Of a DNA stretch of 55,799 bases, positions 41,086-49,764 are shown in pieces. The stretch's first letter is position 1. Every line of letters begins with the position of its first letter. Below the pieces are notes generated by a model, which searched no databases, was not told the origin of the DNA, and saw only the letters and a list, made by a program, of their open reading frames with translations. The stretch spans positions 1 through 55,799 of the forward strand of contig CALFPO010000074.1 in assembly GCA_937919165.1 (NCBI GenBank). The letters are read 5' to 3'. The stretch comes from an uncultured Bacillota bacterium. Lineage in GTDB: Bacteria; Bacillota_I; Bacilli_A; Erysipelotrichales; Erysipelotrichaceae. A program made the translations under genes and the position numbers.

Positions 41086-43359
41086 ATGAATGAACAAATA
41101 ATTAAGACAATTGCTGAAGAACTTAAGATAAGCATCAAGCAGGTATCTACCGTGCTTGGCATGCTGGAAGAAGGAGATACAGTTCCTTTCATCGCCCGTT
41201 ACCGTAAGGAAGCAACCGGTGCTCTGGATGAGGAACAGATCCTCTATATCGAAAAACAGTACAAATACGAACTCAATCTAGCTGAAAGAAAAGAGAGCGT
41301 CATCGCGCTCATCGAAACTCAGGGCAAGCTTACTGATGAACTGAGAAATGAAATCAACGCCTGCACCAAACTCTCGCAGGTTGAAGACCTATATAAGCCA
41401 TACAAGCAGAAGAAAAAGACTAGAGCAGCCATCGCCATCAAGAATGGATTGGAGCCTCTTAGCCAGTATCTGCTTTCGTTGCCCGAAAGTGGTGATTTGG
41501 TTGCTGAAGCCAGCAAGTACCTCAATGATGACGTAAAGAACGTTGAGGATGCTGTACAGGGCGCAAAGGACATCATTGCCGAGAATGTATCGGACAATGC
41601 CAAGCTCAGATGGAAGTTCAAGGATATCGTCAACAGTGCCGGTGCCATCGTAACCAAGGTCAAGAAAGACGCTGAAGACGAGAAGAAGATATATGAGATG
41701 TACTATGACTACACCGAAAAGCTCACCAACATCGCTGACCATCGTACCATGGCCATCGATAGAGCCGAAAAGGAAAAGGTGATTACTGTCTCCATGTCCT
41801 ATGACCTTGATCACCTCAAGGATCTTGCCCACAACGAATATCTCAAAGGAAAGAACACCTATGTGGAAGATGTCATCATTGACGCTATCGATGACGGTAT
41901 CGTCAGGTTGCTGATGCCTTCAATCGAGAACGAGATAAGAAGCGATCTCTCCGAGAAGGCCCACAATGCTTCAATCGAAGTCTTCTCTCTCAATCTCGAG
42001 AAGCTGCTTTCTCAGGCTCCGCTCAAAGGCAGGATTGTCCTTGGCTTTGACCCTGGCTTCTACAACGGCTGCAAGCTGGCAGTCCTAGACGAGACCGGCA
42101 AGATGCTGACAGTAGACAAGATCTATCCATTCCGCAAGGATGGCGATATCGAAAGATCGAAAGCCAAGCTGCTCAAGATGATCAACGAATACAAGGTCAA
42201 GATTGTCGCTATCGGAAACGGTACAGCCAGCAGAGAATCGGAAAAGCTGGTTGCCGAACTGATCAAGGAAAACAATCTTGATGTCGAATATGCCATCGTA
42301 TCAGAAGCAGGCGCTTCAGTATGGTCAGCTCAGGAAGAGGCTCGTGCCGAATTCCCTGACCTCCAGGTTGAAGAAAGATCGGCTGTATCTATCGGCAGAA
42401 GGCTTCTGGATCCATTGGCTGAACTTATCAAGATCGATCCAAAGGCTATCGGTGTCGGTCAGTATCAGCATGACCTTCCAGAAAAGGCTCTAAACGAAAG
42501 ACTTGATGAAGCAACCATGAAGGTCGTAAACCGTGTAGGAGCTGACGTCAATACCGCTTCTGTCGAACTGCTGGAGCATATCTCCGGACTGAACAAAGGC
42601 ATCGCCAAAGAGATCGTCAACCATCGTAACAGCAACGGCAAGTTCACCAACCGCAGACAGCTGCTTGATGTAAAGAAGCTTGGCGAAAAGGCCTTCGAGC
42701 AATGTGCTGGCTTCCTTAGGATCATCGATGGAGATGAAGAGCTTGATGCCACCAATATCCACCCAGAATCATATGATGTAGCCAAGAAGATCATGAAGGT
42801 CTCAAACATCAGCAAGCTTGGCGATCCTGATATTGTCTTCGATGATGAAAAGATCAAGGAACTTGCGATCGATGAATATACATTGAAGGATATCAAGGAC
42901 TGCATAGCTATGCCGCTTAGAGACTACCGTGACCAGTTCGATGGCGCCATCCTCAAGTCCGATGTGCTGGAGCTCAAGGACCTCAAGCCAGGCGATGAGC
43001 TGTCCGGAACCGTCAGAAACGTCGTCGACTTCGGTGCTTTCGTAGATATCGGTCTTCATGACGATGGACTGGTCCATATCTCCAGAATGTCCACCAAGCA
43101 TGTCAATCATCCAAGCGAAGTGGTATCGGTAGCCGATATCGTCAAGGTATACGTATATGATGTCGATGAAGCCAAAGGCCGTGTGCAGCTTTCGTTGCTT
43201 CCATTAGATGTCCTGGCTAAAAGAGATGCCGACAAGAAGGAATTCAAGTCAAGAAAGAAGTCCTACAACAAGCCTCAGGCCAAGGAATCTGCCCCTAAAC
43301 AGATCAATGAAGAAGAGGCCATGGCAAGGCTTCTAGAAAGATTCGGTTCCAAGCACTAA
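41086..43359 (+). CDS. tex: Tex family RNA-binding protein
   Basis: 757 residues of the Tex/YhgF family, linked to transcription and RNA surveillance. Domains in order are an N-terminal helical Tex domain with VPFIARYRKEATG (about 30-42), a YqgF-like RNase H-fold domain with VLGFDPGFYNGCKLAV (about 320), a helix-hairpin-helix region (HISGLNKGIAKEIVNHRN, FTNRRQL), and a C-terminal S1 RNA-binding domain (GTVRNVVDFGAFVDIGLHDD, about 643-662; DGLVHIS). A basic tail follows. Length is normal. RBS AGGAG lies before the ATG and a terminator directly follows. Confidence 0.95.
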   Translation: MNEQIIKTIAEELKISIKQVSTVLGMLEEGDTVPFIARYRKEATGALDEEQILYIEKQYKYELNLAERKESVIALIETQGKLTDELRNEINACTKLSQVEDLYKPYKQKKKTRAAIAIKNGLEPLSQYLLSLPESGDLVAEASKYLNDDVKNVEDAVQGAKDIIAENVSDNAKLRWKFKDIVNSAGAIVTKVKKDAEDEKKIYEMYYDYTEKLTNIADHRTMAIDRAEKEKVITVSMSYDLDHLKDLAHNEYLKGKNTYVEDVIIDAIDDGIVRLLMPSIENEIRSDLSEKAHNASIEVFSLNLEKLLSQAPLKGRIVLGFDPGFYNGCKLAVLDETGKMLTVDKIYPFRKDGDIERSKAKLLKMINEYKVKIVAIGNGTASRESEKLVAELIKENNLDVEYAIVSEAGASVWSAQEEARAEFPDLQVEERSAVSIGRRLLDPLAELIKIDPKAIGVGQYQHDLPEKALNERLDEATMKVVNRVGADVNTASVELLEHISGLNKGIAKEIVNHRNSNGKFTNRRQLLDVKKLGEKAFEQCAGFLRIIDGDEELDATNIHPESYDVAKKIMKVSNISKLGDPDIVFDDEKIKELAIDEYTLKDIKDCIAMPLRDYRDQFDGAILKSDVLELKDLKPGDELSGTVRNVVDFGAFVDIGLHDDGLVHISRMSTKHVNHPSEVVSVADIVKVYVYDVDEAKGRVQLSLLPLDVLAKRDADKKEFKSRKKSYNKPQAKESAPKQINEEEAMARLLERFGSKH

Positions 43360-43363
43360 ACTG

Positions 43364-43395
43364 ACCGCTCAACTATGAGCGGTTTTTTGTATAAT
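43364..43395 (+). terminator. tex terminator fused to the next promoter
   Basis: ACCGCTC (43364-43370), loop AACTAT, GAGCGGT (43377-43383), and T6. The U-tract runs directly into TATAAT (43390-43395), the -10 element of the adenosine deaminase gene, so the end of one unit and the start of the next share about 30 bp. Confidence 0.8.
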
Positions 43396-43421
43396 GGTTC
43401 TATGATCCAGGAGGTTACGCT

Positions 43422-44411
43422 ATGAAAAAGGCATATATCGATCTTCATATCCATCTCGATGGAAGTCTAAATCTCAAGTGGCAATACAATCAGGCAATCA
43501 AGGTTGGACTGATTCCATCATCTCTATCATTCGAGAAATACTATGAGATGATGCACCCCGGCCAGGATTCATCCAGCACCATGTTCGACAAGTACGATAT
43601 GCCGCTGGATATCATGCAGGACAAAGAAAGCATCCATGATTGCGTATATGAATTCTGCAGAGAACAGGCTAGACTTGGCGTAATCTACAACGAATTCAGA
43701 TTCGGACCATCATTGCTGGGCAAGAAGGGCTTAAGCCAGGAAGAGGCTATCTTGGCGGCCATCGAAGGATGCAAAGATGGCGAAAGAGACTTTAATATCA
43801 AAGCCAGAATCATCAACTGCTTCCTGCATCGTGGCGACAGCGCCAAAGTAAACCATGAGCTCAACTATGGCACTCTCTTGGCCACAAAGAAGCTATTGGG
43901 CAAATATGTATTGGGTGTCGATCTGGCGGGATATGAAAACAATTGCGACCTAAACGAATACAGATATCTCTATGAAGAGGCCCAGAAGCTAGGCGTTCCA
44001 TATACAATCCACGCAGGTGAAATGGGCAATGGCGAGAACATCCTCAAGGCCATCGCCATGAACACAAAAAGAATCGGACATGGCATCAATGCCGTACAGG
44101 ATGAAGCATATATCAAGGCACTGCTCGACAATGACATCACCCTTGAAGTATGTCCTACATCCAACTGCAACAGCTTCGGCTATACCTATGCCAATCATCC
44201 GATCCACAAGCTCTATGAAAGAGGCGTCAAGATCACCATCAATACCGATGATGGCACCTTCGACAACAATAACCTTCCATATGAGTTCGATATGTTGAGA
44301 AATGTCGGCTTCACCGATGAACAGTTCATGGAGTTCACCATGAACGCTATAGATGCTGCACTATGCAGCGAGGAAGAGAAAGAAGAACTGCGTAAGGCAG
44401 TCCTTGACTGA
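43422..44411 (+). CDS. add: Adenosine deaminase family protein
   Basis: 329 residues of the metal-dependent adenosine/AMP deaminase family, which converts adenosine or a related purine nucleoside to inosine. Motifs are DLHIHLDGSL at the N-terminus (zinc-binding HxH), HAGE (about 197-200), RIGHGI (about 217-222), CPTSN and TINTDD near the C-terminus (metal Asp). This is complete for an active enzyme. RBS AGGAGG lies 8 nt before the ATG. It is monocistronic, with a terminator on both sides. Aminodeoxyfutalosine deaminase is an alternative, but no menaquinone genes are near. Confidence 0.92.
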   Translation: MKKAYIDLHIHLDGSLNLKWQYNQAIKVGLIPSSLSFEKYYEMMHPGQDSSSTMFDKYDMPLDIMQDKESIHDCVYEFCREQARLGVIYNEFRFGPSLLGKKGLSQEEAILAAIEGCKDGERDFNIKARIINCFLHRGDSAKVNHELNYGTLLATKKLLGKYVLGVDLAGYENNCDLNEYRYLYEEAQKLGVPYTIHAGEMGNGENILKAIAMNTKRIGHGINAVQDEAYIKALLDNDITLEVCPTSNCNSFGYTYANHPIHKLYERGVKITINTDDGTFDNNNLPYEFDMLRNVGFTDEQFMEFTMNAIDAALCSEEEKEELRKAVLD

Positions 44412-44427
44412 AATCTGATTCCATAAG

Positions 44428-44456
44428 AAAGACACACGTTCGTGTGTCTTTTTTTT
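44428..44456. terminator. Bidirectional terminator between add and the oxidoreductase gene
   Basis: AAAGACACAC (44428-44437), loop GTTC, GTGTGTCTTT (44442-44451), then a plus-strand T-run reaching 44456. The A-rich left side also gives a modest U-tract on the minus strand. The minus-strand gene ends directly at 44457. Confidence 0.88.
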
Positions 44457-45434
44457 CTACTTGAACTTGATGTTTCCAGACTTGAGTGCCTTGTCCAGCA
44501 CCTTCATGGTCAACAGTGTATGCTCGTTGTATTCCTGAGCCTTGGCAAGATCCTTCTTGTTGAAGAGTCTCTTGAACTCGGTATATTCATGATAGTGCGG
44601 AATGGCTGGTTCCTTGTTCAAAGCATAGTCGGTTCTGGTGCCATCGTTTGCGACAACATAGAAGCTTTCGATGACGCTTGATGCGAAGTCTGACTTCAGA
44701 TATGCCTTATCGCCCTGGATGCAGGTATTGAGCGGAGCCTTGCAGTCCTTGGCAGCGATGCATGTTGCCTTGAACTTGCCATAGTCCAGAACAAGCACGC
44801 CAGAAGTATCGATCTTCTTATGCATATTAGGGACGTATGTGACTTTCTTAGGTTCGCCAAATAGTCCTACGACGAAGTTGATGTTGTAGATGCCAAGATC
44901 CATAAGAGCGCCGCCAGCCTGCTTATAGTCGAAGGCTGGAAGGGTGATGCCCTTCTTGAACTTGTCGTATCTTGAAGAGTATTGCGAGAAGTTGATGTCG
45001 ATGAACTTGATGTCGCCGAGATCTTTGATCAGCTTCTTCATCTTCTTGTAGTTGGCCATATGTACCATGGTTACAGCATCAAATATGATGAGATTCTTTT
45101 CCTTGGCAAGATCGATAAGTTCCTTGGCCTGCTTATATGAAGGCATGAAAGGCTTCTCAACGATGACATGCTTGCCATGTTCAAGAGCCTGCTTGGCGAT
45201 CTGATAATGCAGACCATTAGGCACTGCCACATAGATCACATCTACCTTCTCATCATTCATTACATCTTCGTTGTTCAGCGAATAGTAATCGATGTTGTAT
45301 TTCTCCTTAAGGTTCTTCAGCTGTTCCTCGACTGGCGAAGCAATGCCTCTGTAATGGAATCCCTTTACAGCCTGTGTTGCTTCAACAAACAATGGAACAA
45401 TGAAGCCGGAACCGATAATTCCTACATTAATCAT
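44457..45434 (-). CDS. Gfo/Idh/MocA family oxidoreductase
   Basis: 325 residues. The N-terminal Rossmann domain begins NVGIIGSGFIVPLF. The family's EKP motif is present as VIVEKPFMPSYKQA (about 93-106), followed by the C-terminal alpha/beta dimer domain with DLGIYNINFVVGLFG (about 180). Members oxidise or reduce sugars, inositols, dihydrodiols or similar compounds with NAD(P). An RBS (AAGGGGGA) is upstream. It is a single gene with no sugar-pathway neighbours, so the substrate stays open. Confidence 0.9.
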   Translation of the reverse strand: MINVGIIGSGFIVPLFVEATQAVKGFHYRGIASPVEEQLKNLKEKYNIDYYSLNNEDVMNDEKVDVIYVAVPNGLHYQIAKQALEHGKHVIVEKPFMPSYKQAKELIDLAKEKNLIIFDAVTMVHMANYKKMKKLIKDLGDIKFIDINFSQYSSRYDKFKKGITLPAFDYKQAGGALMDLGIYNINFVVGLFGEPKKVTYVPNMHKKIDTSGVLVLDYGKFKATCIAAKDCKAPLNTCIQGDKAYLKSDFASSVIESFYVVANDGTRTDYALNKEPAIPHYHEYTEFKRLFNKKDLAKAQEYNEHTLLTMKVLDKALKSGNIKFK

Positions 45435-45486
45435 TTACTTTTTCCCCCTTGTACATAACCATTCTATCATCATTGTCTGATGCCAA

Positions 45487-45513
45487 CAAAAAAAGCCAGG
45501 CATTTGCCTGGCT
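45487..45513 (-). terminator. Terminator of the DUF937 gene
   Basis: AGCCAGGC (45494-45501), loop ATTT, GCCTGGCT (45506-45513). A run of seven U residues follows on the minus strand. Confidence 0.9.
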
Positions 45514-45528
45514 GATTTTGTCTTCTAA

Positions 45529-46056
45529 TTATTTCAGAAGCGACTTGATGATTGAGCCAGCATCAAGCTTGCCGCCGCCCAGCAATAATGAGCTAGCAAG
45601 AGATGCTACTACATCAGTAGAAGTTTCCTTCTTAGCCTTCTTCTTTGTCTGCTGGCCTAACAGAGACAGCAGCAATGGAGCAGCAGCTGAGATGATTGAA
45701 GTAACCTGCTTTGTTGAAAGGCCTGATGACTTTGCAACTTCCTTGGTTGTTGCAGTAGTGTCAGCGCCAAGCAGATGCTTAACGATCTTTGTGCCGTCAG
45801 CAACGTCAACATTCTTGAAGAATGAAGTAAGGTTGCTAGTATCGCTTTCGGCGTGGTTTGTGAGTGCTTCTACGAAACTAGAAGCTGTAGACTTCTGAGT
45901 AGCCTGTGTATTTGCACCAGAAAGCAATGATGGGAGAGCAGCAGACAGAACGTTCATTACATCGTTCGAAGATGCTCCACTAGTTGAAGATATTCCTGTT
46001 ACAGCATCAGAGCTTAACAGAGTTTTCATTATTGAATTTAATGCAGAATTTGCCAT
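45529..46056 (-). CDS. DUF937 (YidB-like) domain protein
   Basis: 175 residues, mostly helical, and very rich in Ser, Ala, Thr and Leu. Two tandem copies of a helical unit are visible: VMNVLSAALPSLLSGA (about 34-49) and VTSIISAAAPLLLSLLGQQ (about 117-135), the PF06078/DUF937 signature. A lysine-rich linker (KKKAKKE) and an amphipathic end (GGGKLDAGSIIKSLLK) follow. There is no signal peptide. Function is unknown, and the family often behaves as a cytoplasmic, possibly self-associating protein. A strong RBS (AGGAGG) suggests high expression. It is monocistronic. Confidence 0.85.
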   Translation of the reverse strand: MANSALNSIMKTLLSSDAVTGISSTSGASSNDVMNVLSAALPSLLSGANTQATQKSTASSFVEALTNHAESDTSNLTSFFKNVDVADGTKIVKHLLGADTTATTKEVAKSSGLSTKQVTSIISAAAPLLLSLLGQQTKKKAKKETSTDVVASLASSLLLGGGKLDAGSIIKSLLK

Positions 46057-46081
46057 TTCAAAATCCTCCTGTAATTATTGT

Positions 46082-46101
46082 AAACAAAATATAGTTTGTT
46101 T
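46082..46101. promoter_or_regulatory. Inverted repeat upstream of the DUF937 gene
   Basis: AAACAAA-ATATAG-TTTGTTT, a perfect 7-bp inverted repeat directly before the DUF937 gene and touching the stop of the upstream phosphatase gene. It could be an operator or a weak terminator. Its A/T composition makes chance occurrence possible. Confidence 0.35.
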
Positions 46102-46871
46102 TAAAGAACTAAATATTTCTTTCTGAACCTTTCCTTGAAGTCCTCGTCAAGACCCATTTCCATGAACAGGCCATCGATGCTGCCGAAGCGGATTTCAGCT
46201 TCTTTGTAGTAGGCTTCGATGAACGATCTATGGGCATAGTGCAGGAAACCTTCAGGAGAGAATGGAATCTCTTCGCTCTCATAGAGACAGATGTTGGTAT
46301 AGAGGTAGTCTTCGATGATGTCTTCCCTATCCACTCCCAGCATCTCCAGCACCAAGGCGGTAGCTACGCCGCAGCGGTCCTTGCCCAATGAGCAATGCCA
46401 GAGCACTGCACCCTCGCATTCAAGCACCAGGCGCATGAATTCGCCATAGGCTCTTACGCCATAGTCATCCAGAAGCTCCCTGTAGAAGTCTTCCATATGG
46501 GTACCGGCACTGGCGGGATTATAGACATATTCTCTATCCATCCTCTCAAAGAACTCATTCATCTTCCTTACCGATTCTTCATCCTGGGTTACGCCGAAGA
46601 ATTCATTGTAGTGGACGCATCTTTCGATATACTCGATTCCTTCATATTCCGGATCTTTCTTCTGATATATCTCGACGCCATTGCGCAGGTCGATGATCCT
46701 ACGCAATCCATATTCATCATGAAGTCTTTTCATATCATTCTGGCTGGCGCCGAAAAGATGGTTGCTTCTGTACAGGCAACGCTTCTTTATTTCGTGTCCA
46801 TCCTTGGTTACCATTCCTCCAAGGTCACGACAGTTCTTGATGTTCTCTAGTTCTATCCTCTCTGATTTCAT
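46101..46871 (-). CDS. Tyrosine/serine protein phosphatase, DSP-like
   Basis: 256 residues from the ATG at 46869-46871 (MKSERIELENIKNCRDLGG). The open frame runs 116 codons further, but that part is antiparallel-frame noise within the yhhN gene. The N-terminal NCRDLGG and the P-loop HCSLGKDRCG (about 157-166, HCx5R) are the two signatures of the bacterial Y_phosphatase3 family, which includes MptpB-like protein and phosphoinositide phosphatases. An Asp-containing helical lid precedes the P-loop. It starts 2 nt after the yhhN stop, so it is translationally coupled in the operon mnmG-yhhN-ptp. There is no signal peptide, so it acts in the cytoplasm. Confidence 0.9.
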   Translation of the reverse strand: MKSERIELENIKNCRDLGGMVTKDGHEIKKRCLYRSNHLFGASQNDMKRLHDEYGLRRIIDLRNGVEIYQKKDPEYEGIEYIERCVHYNEFFGVTQDEESVRKMNEFFERMDREYVYNPASAGTHMEDFYRELLDDYGVRAYGEFMRLVLECEGAVLWHCSLGKDRCGVATALVLEMLGVDREDIIEDYLYTNICLYESEEIPFSPEGFLHYAHRSFIEAYYKEAEIRFGSIDGLFMEMGLDEDFKERFRKKYLVL

Positions 46872-46873
46872 AT

Positions 46874-47539
46874 CTACAGCAGCTGCATGCTGAGCGCAAT
46901 AAGAATCTGGCCCATATAGTAGAGGCTCAGATTGGTGACGCGCAACGAGAACTTGCTCTCCTTGCCGAAGGTATTCAGAATCAATACGATATCGCTGACA
47001 AGGAACAGGATTGCTCCTATCACAAACATGACATTCCTTCCGCATGGATTGGAAAGCAGGTTGGCTACAGCGATGCAGTTCATGATGGTAATGGCGCCGA
47101 TATAGAACACGCCAAAGATCTTGAAAGCCATCTGAGCTGTGATCTGCTTGAATATCCATACCAGAATCAAGGCAGTAAGAATCGCTCCGATGATCAAAGG
47201 CACCAATAAATTCTTGCATTCAGGAAGAAGCGCCAAGATGTACATTACATGTCCAGAAAGGAATACCAGAATTCCTACCAGGAAGATAATCTTTCCCATC
47301 TTCTTGAATACCATCCTTAGATTGAGCAGGATGTCTGCCGCCATTCCCAGCATCAGACCGATGGTTACCTTCTGGCTGAAGTCGGTTCCGCCTTTGGCCG
47401 AATATACGCCAAGCACCACAAAACATAATGAAGCCAATCCTTTGAATATTACGGCCAATACATACTTCTCCTTCTTCTCGAAGTAGATGAATACGGCCAT
47501 GATGGCTAGAGATAATGCGGCAAGATACAGATGATTCAT
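46874..47539 (-). CDS. YhhN/TMEM86 family membrane protein
   Basis: 221 residues with eight predicted membrane helices. It resembles the YhhN family (PF07947), whose animal member TMEM86 is a lysoplasmalogenase. Family-like points are GLMLGMAADILLNL (about 80-93) with an intramembrane Asp, FLSGHVMYILAL, and FLVSDIVLILNTF near the C-terminus with the second Asp. Several clostridial and erysipelotrichial bacteria make plasmalogens, so a lipid role is possible. RBS GGAGG lies 4 nt before the ATG. It is between mnmG and the phosphatase gene. Confidence 0.8.
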   Translation of the reverse strand: MNHLYLAALSLAIMAVFIYFEKKEKYVLAVIFKGLASLCFVVLGVYSAKGGTDFSQKVTIGLMLGMAADILLNLRMVFKKMGKIIFLVGILVFLSGHVMYILALLPECKNLLVPLIIGAILTALILVWIFKQITAQMAFKIFGVFYIGAITIMNCIAVANLLSNPCGRNVMFVIGAILFLVSDIVLILNTFGKESKFSLRVTNLSLYYMGQILIALSMQLL

Positions 47540-47558
47540 AGTTCCTCCTTTGCAGAAA

Positions 47559-49415
47559 TCAGTGTCTCTGCTTGATATAGATGGCCAATACCTGAATATC
47601 GCTAGGATTGATGCCCGATATTCTTGAAGCCTGACCCAATGAATGTGGTCTCACCTTGTCGAGCTTCTGTCTTGCCTCTAAGGCAAGGTTGTCGACATGC
47701 AGGTAATCGATATCTTCAGGAAGCTTGATCGAGTCCATCTTCAGCATCCTGTCGGCTTCTCTTTTGGCCTTTTCGATATAGCCTTCGTATTTTGTCTCTA
47801 TTTCAACCTGCTTGGCTATTTCCTTGTCATGATCGACCTTCATCAGCTCAAGCAGCTTTCCAAGTTCCACGCCTGGTCTTTTCAATAATTCATAGACGTT
47901 GTATGACATTTTGCCTGATGCAAAATCCAGTTCGCTCAGGTATTCGATGATGCCTGAATCCTTATCGATCTTGGCATCCTTGATGAATTCCTTGAGCTCT
48001 TTGATCTTATCCATCTTCTCAAGGAATCTGTCATAGCGTTCCTTGGAAATAAGCCTATTCTCATATCCATATCTGATCAGACGCTGATCGGCATTGTCAT
48101 GTCTCAAAAGCAGTCTGTATTCTGCTCTTGATGTCAGAAGACGGTATGGCTCATTGGTGCCCTTGGTGATCAGATCATCGATCATGACACCGATATATGA
48201 TTCATCTCTCTTCAGGATGAAAGGCTCTTCGCCGTCAAGCTTGCGTCTGGCATTGATGCCGGCCATGATGCCAAGTCCGGCGGCCTCTTCATATCCTGAT
48301 GTTCCAAGAATCTGTCCGGAGATGAAAAGATTCTCGATGTCCTTGAGCTCAAGATTCATCTTGACCTGCAGAGGATCGACAGCATCGTATTCGATGGCAT
48401 AGGCATACTTGACGATCTTGGCATTCTCCAGGCCTATCAGGCTATGGACCATCTTCTCCTGCACATCTCTTGGCATGGAGGTCGAGAAGCCCTGCACATA
48501 GGTCGTATCCATGGAAGCCGATTCAGGCTCCAGGAACAGCTGATGCCTTTCCTTGTCGGCAAACCTTACGACCTTGTCTTCGATTGAAGGACAGTATCTT
48601 GGGCCAACACCTTTCACCACGCCTGAATACATCGAGGACTTGTTCAGGTTCTCTCTGATGATTTCCAGCGTCTCTGGAGTCGTATATGTCAGGTAACAAG
48701 GTGTCTGTTTCTCATATGGCAGAACATCTTCAGGTTTTGTCTCTTCCGAGAAATGCAGAAACTCATCGAAACCTGGCTCATATTTCGTTCTTGAGAAATC
48801 GATCGAACTTGTCAGTACACGCTGTGGCGTACCGGTCTTCAGTCTGAAGAGCTTGATGCCCAGCTTGCGCAATGATTCGCTCAGATTCTTGGTGGTCTTG
48901 TCGCCATCCGGTCCTTCCGATCTGGTATCGGAAGAGATCATGACAGTCGAATCCATATAGGTACCTGTCGTCAGGATGCAGGCTCTAGCCTCAATGATGC
49001 CGTTGTCCCTTAGCCTTACAGCCTTGAACTTTCTATCCTCACAGATCACTTCTTCCACTACGTCTTCAATCACTTCCAGATGTTCAGTATTGAGGCAAAG
49101 CTCCTTCATCGTTCTGGAATATTCCAGCTTGTCCGATTGAACACGCATCGACCAGACGCCTGGTCCTTTGGTGGTATTAAGCATCTTGAACTGCAGGGCT
49201 GTCTTGTCGGCAACCTTAGGCATCACACCGCCCAAAGCATCGATTTCCCTTACGACGATACCCTTGGCTGGACCGCCGATCGATGGATTGCATGGCATCT
49301 TGGCGATATGGTCAAGCTTGATGGTCACAAGTACGGTATCTTTTCCTGCATGTGCCAAAGCCATGGCGGCTTCTACGCCCGCATGTCCTGCACCGACAAC
49401 TATCGCATCACGCAT
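47559..49415 (-). CDS. mnmG: tRNA uridine-5-carboxymethylaminomethyl modification enzyme
   Basis: 618 residues from ATG 49413-49415, which has AGAGG 8 nt upstream (a GTG three codons earlier is open but less well placed). MnmG/GidA is the FAD-dependent partner of MnmE that forms cmnm5U34 in tRNAs. Seen: the FAD motif VVGAGHAGVEAA, MPCNPSIGGPAKG (about 41-53) with the conserved Cys, the second Cys in ETLEIIRENLNKSS/PRYCPSIEDKV, and the C-terminal helical domain (RPHSLGQASRISGINPSD). Length is normal. The start overlaps the stop of the upstream pseudo-Hpt gene by 8 nt. Confidence 0.96.
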   Translation of the reverse strand: MRDAIVVGAGHAGVEAAMALAHAGKDTVLVTIKLDHIAKMPCNPSIGGPAKGIVVREIDALGGVMPKVADKTALQFKMLNTTKGPGVWSMRVQSDKLEYSRTMKELCLNTEHLEVIEDVVEEVICEDRKFKAVRLRDNGIIEARACILTTGTYMDSTVMISSDTRSEGPDGDKTTKNLSESLRKLGIKLFRLKTGTPQRVLTSSIDFSRTKYEPGFDEFLHFSEETKPEDVLPYEKQTPCYLTYTTPETLEIIRENLNKSSMYSGVVKGVGPRYCPSIEDKVVRFADKERHQLFLEPESASMDTTYVQGFSTSMPRDVQEKMVHSLIGLENAKIVKYAYAIEYDAVDPLQVKMNLELKDIENLFISGQILGTSGYEEAAGLGIMAGINARRKLDGEEPFILKRDESYIGVMIDDLITKGTNEPYRLLTSRAEYRLLLRHDNADQRLIRYGYENRLISKERYDRFLEKMDKIKELKEFIKDAKIDKDSGIIEYLSELDFASGKMSYNVYELLKRPGVELGKLLELMKVDHDKEIAKQVEIETKYEGYIEKAKREADRMLKMDSIKLPEDIDYLHVDNLALEARQKLDKVRPHSLGQASRISGINPSDIQVLAIYIKQRH

Positions 49416-49743
49416 TGAAAGCACCTCTTATCTTTTCGTAGGTTTCCATCATATCTATATAATGCTTCATCACATCTTCATACATCTCGTATTCGAGATC
49501 CTCAAATATCTCAAGCAACGCTTCATAGAGAGGATAGATGCACAGGTCGCTGGCCAGGATATAAAGGCCCTTGGTCGCATCCTTGGCCATGGCATAGTCC
49601 TCGTCATCCAGCATTCCTTCCAGTTCCTTGAAGAATGGATCAGAAAGATAGGCGTTTACCGTCTCTTCGTATTCATCTATGTTGGGGAACTTCTTTGAGA
49701 TGATCTCGAAGTTCAGCCCGATCTTTGCGTATTTCTCTTTCAT
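49408..49743 (-). CDS. Degenerate Hpt-like helical protein
   Basis: 111 residues, all helical, with the layout of histidine-phosphotransfer (Hpt) domains seen in Firmicutes: an N-terminal helix (LNFEIISKKF), FFKELEGMLDDEDYAMA leading into the phosphosite helix, then ASDLCIYPLYEALLEI. In active Hpt proteins the phosphosite helix reads A-H-x-L-K-G. Here the same place (residues 54-59) reads K-D-A-T-K-G, so the phospho-accepting His is Asp55. It starts 21 nt after the MATE-ATPase fusion gene and overlaps mnmG. It is likely a non-phosphorylatable or phosphomimetic partner. The family call is from pattern only. Confidence 0.6.
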   Translation of the reverse strand: MKEKYAKIGLNFEIISKKFPNIDEYEETVNAYLSDPFFKELEGMLDDEDYAMAKDATKGLYILASDLCIYPLYEALLEIFEDLEYEMYEDVMKHYIDMMETYEKIRGAFNA

Positions 49744-49764
49744 ATTCTTTATCTTCCAAATCTT

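Noticed and set aside
46872..47219. N-terminal extension of the tyrosine phosphatase (372 residues in total)
   Set aside because: The extension lies entirely inside the yhhN gene, in another frame of the same strand, has no family resemblance, and the phosphatase family starts at the Met at 46869-46871, 2 nt after the yhhN stop.
49416..49424. GTG start of mnmG three codons upstream
   Set aside because: The ATG at 49413-49415 has AGAGG at the right distance; the GTG would overlap that RBS.
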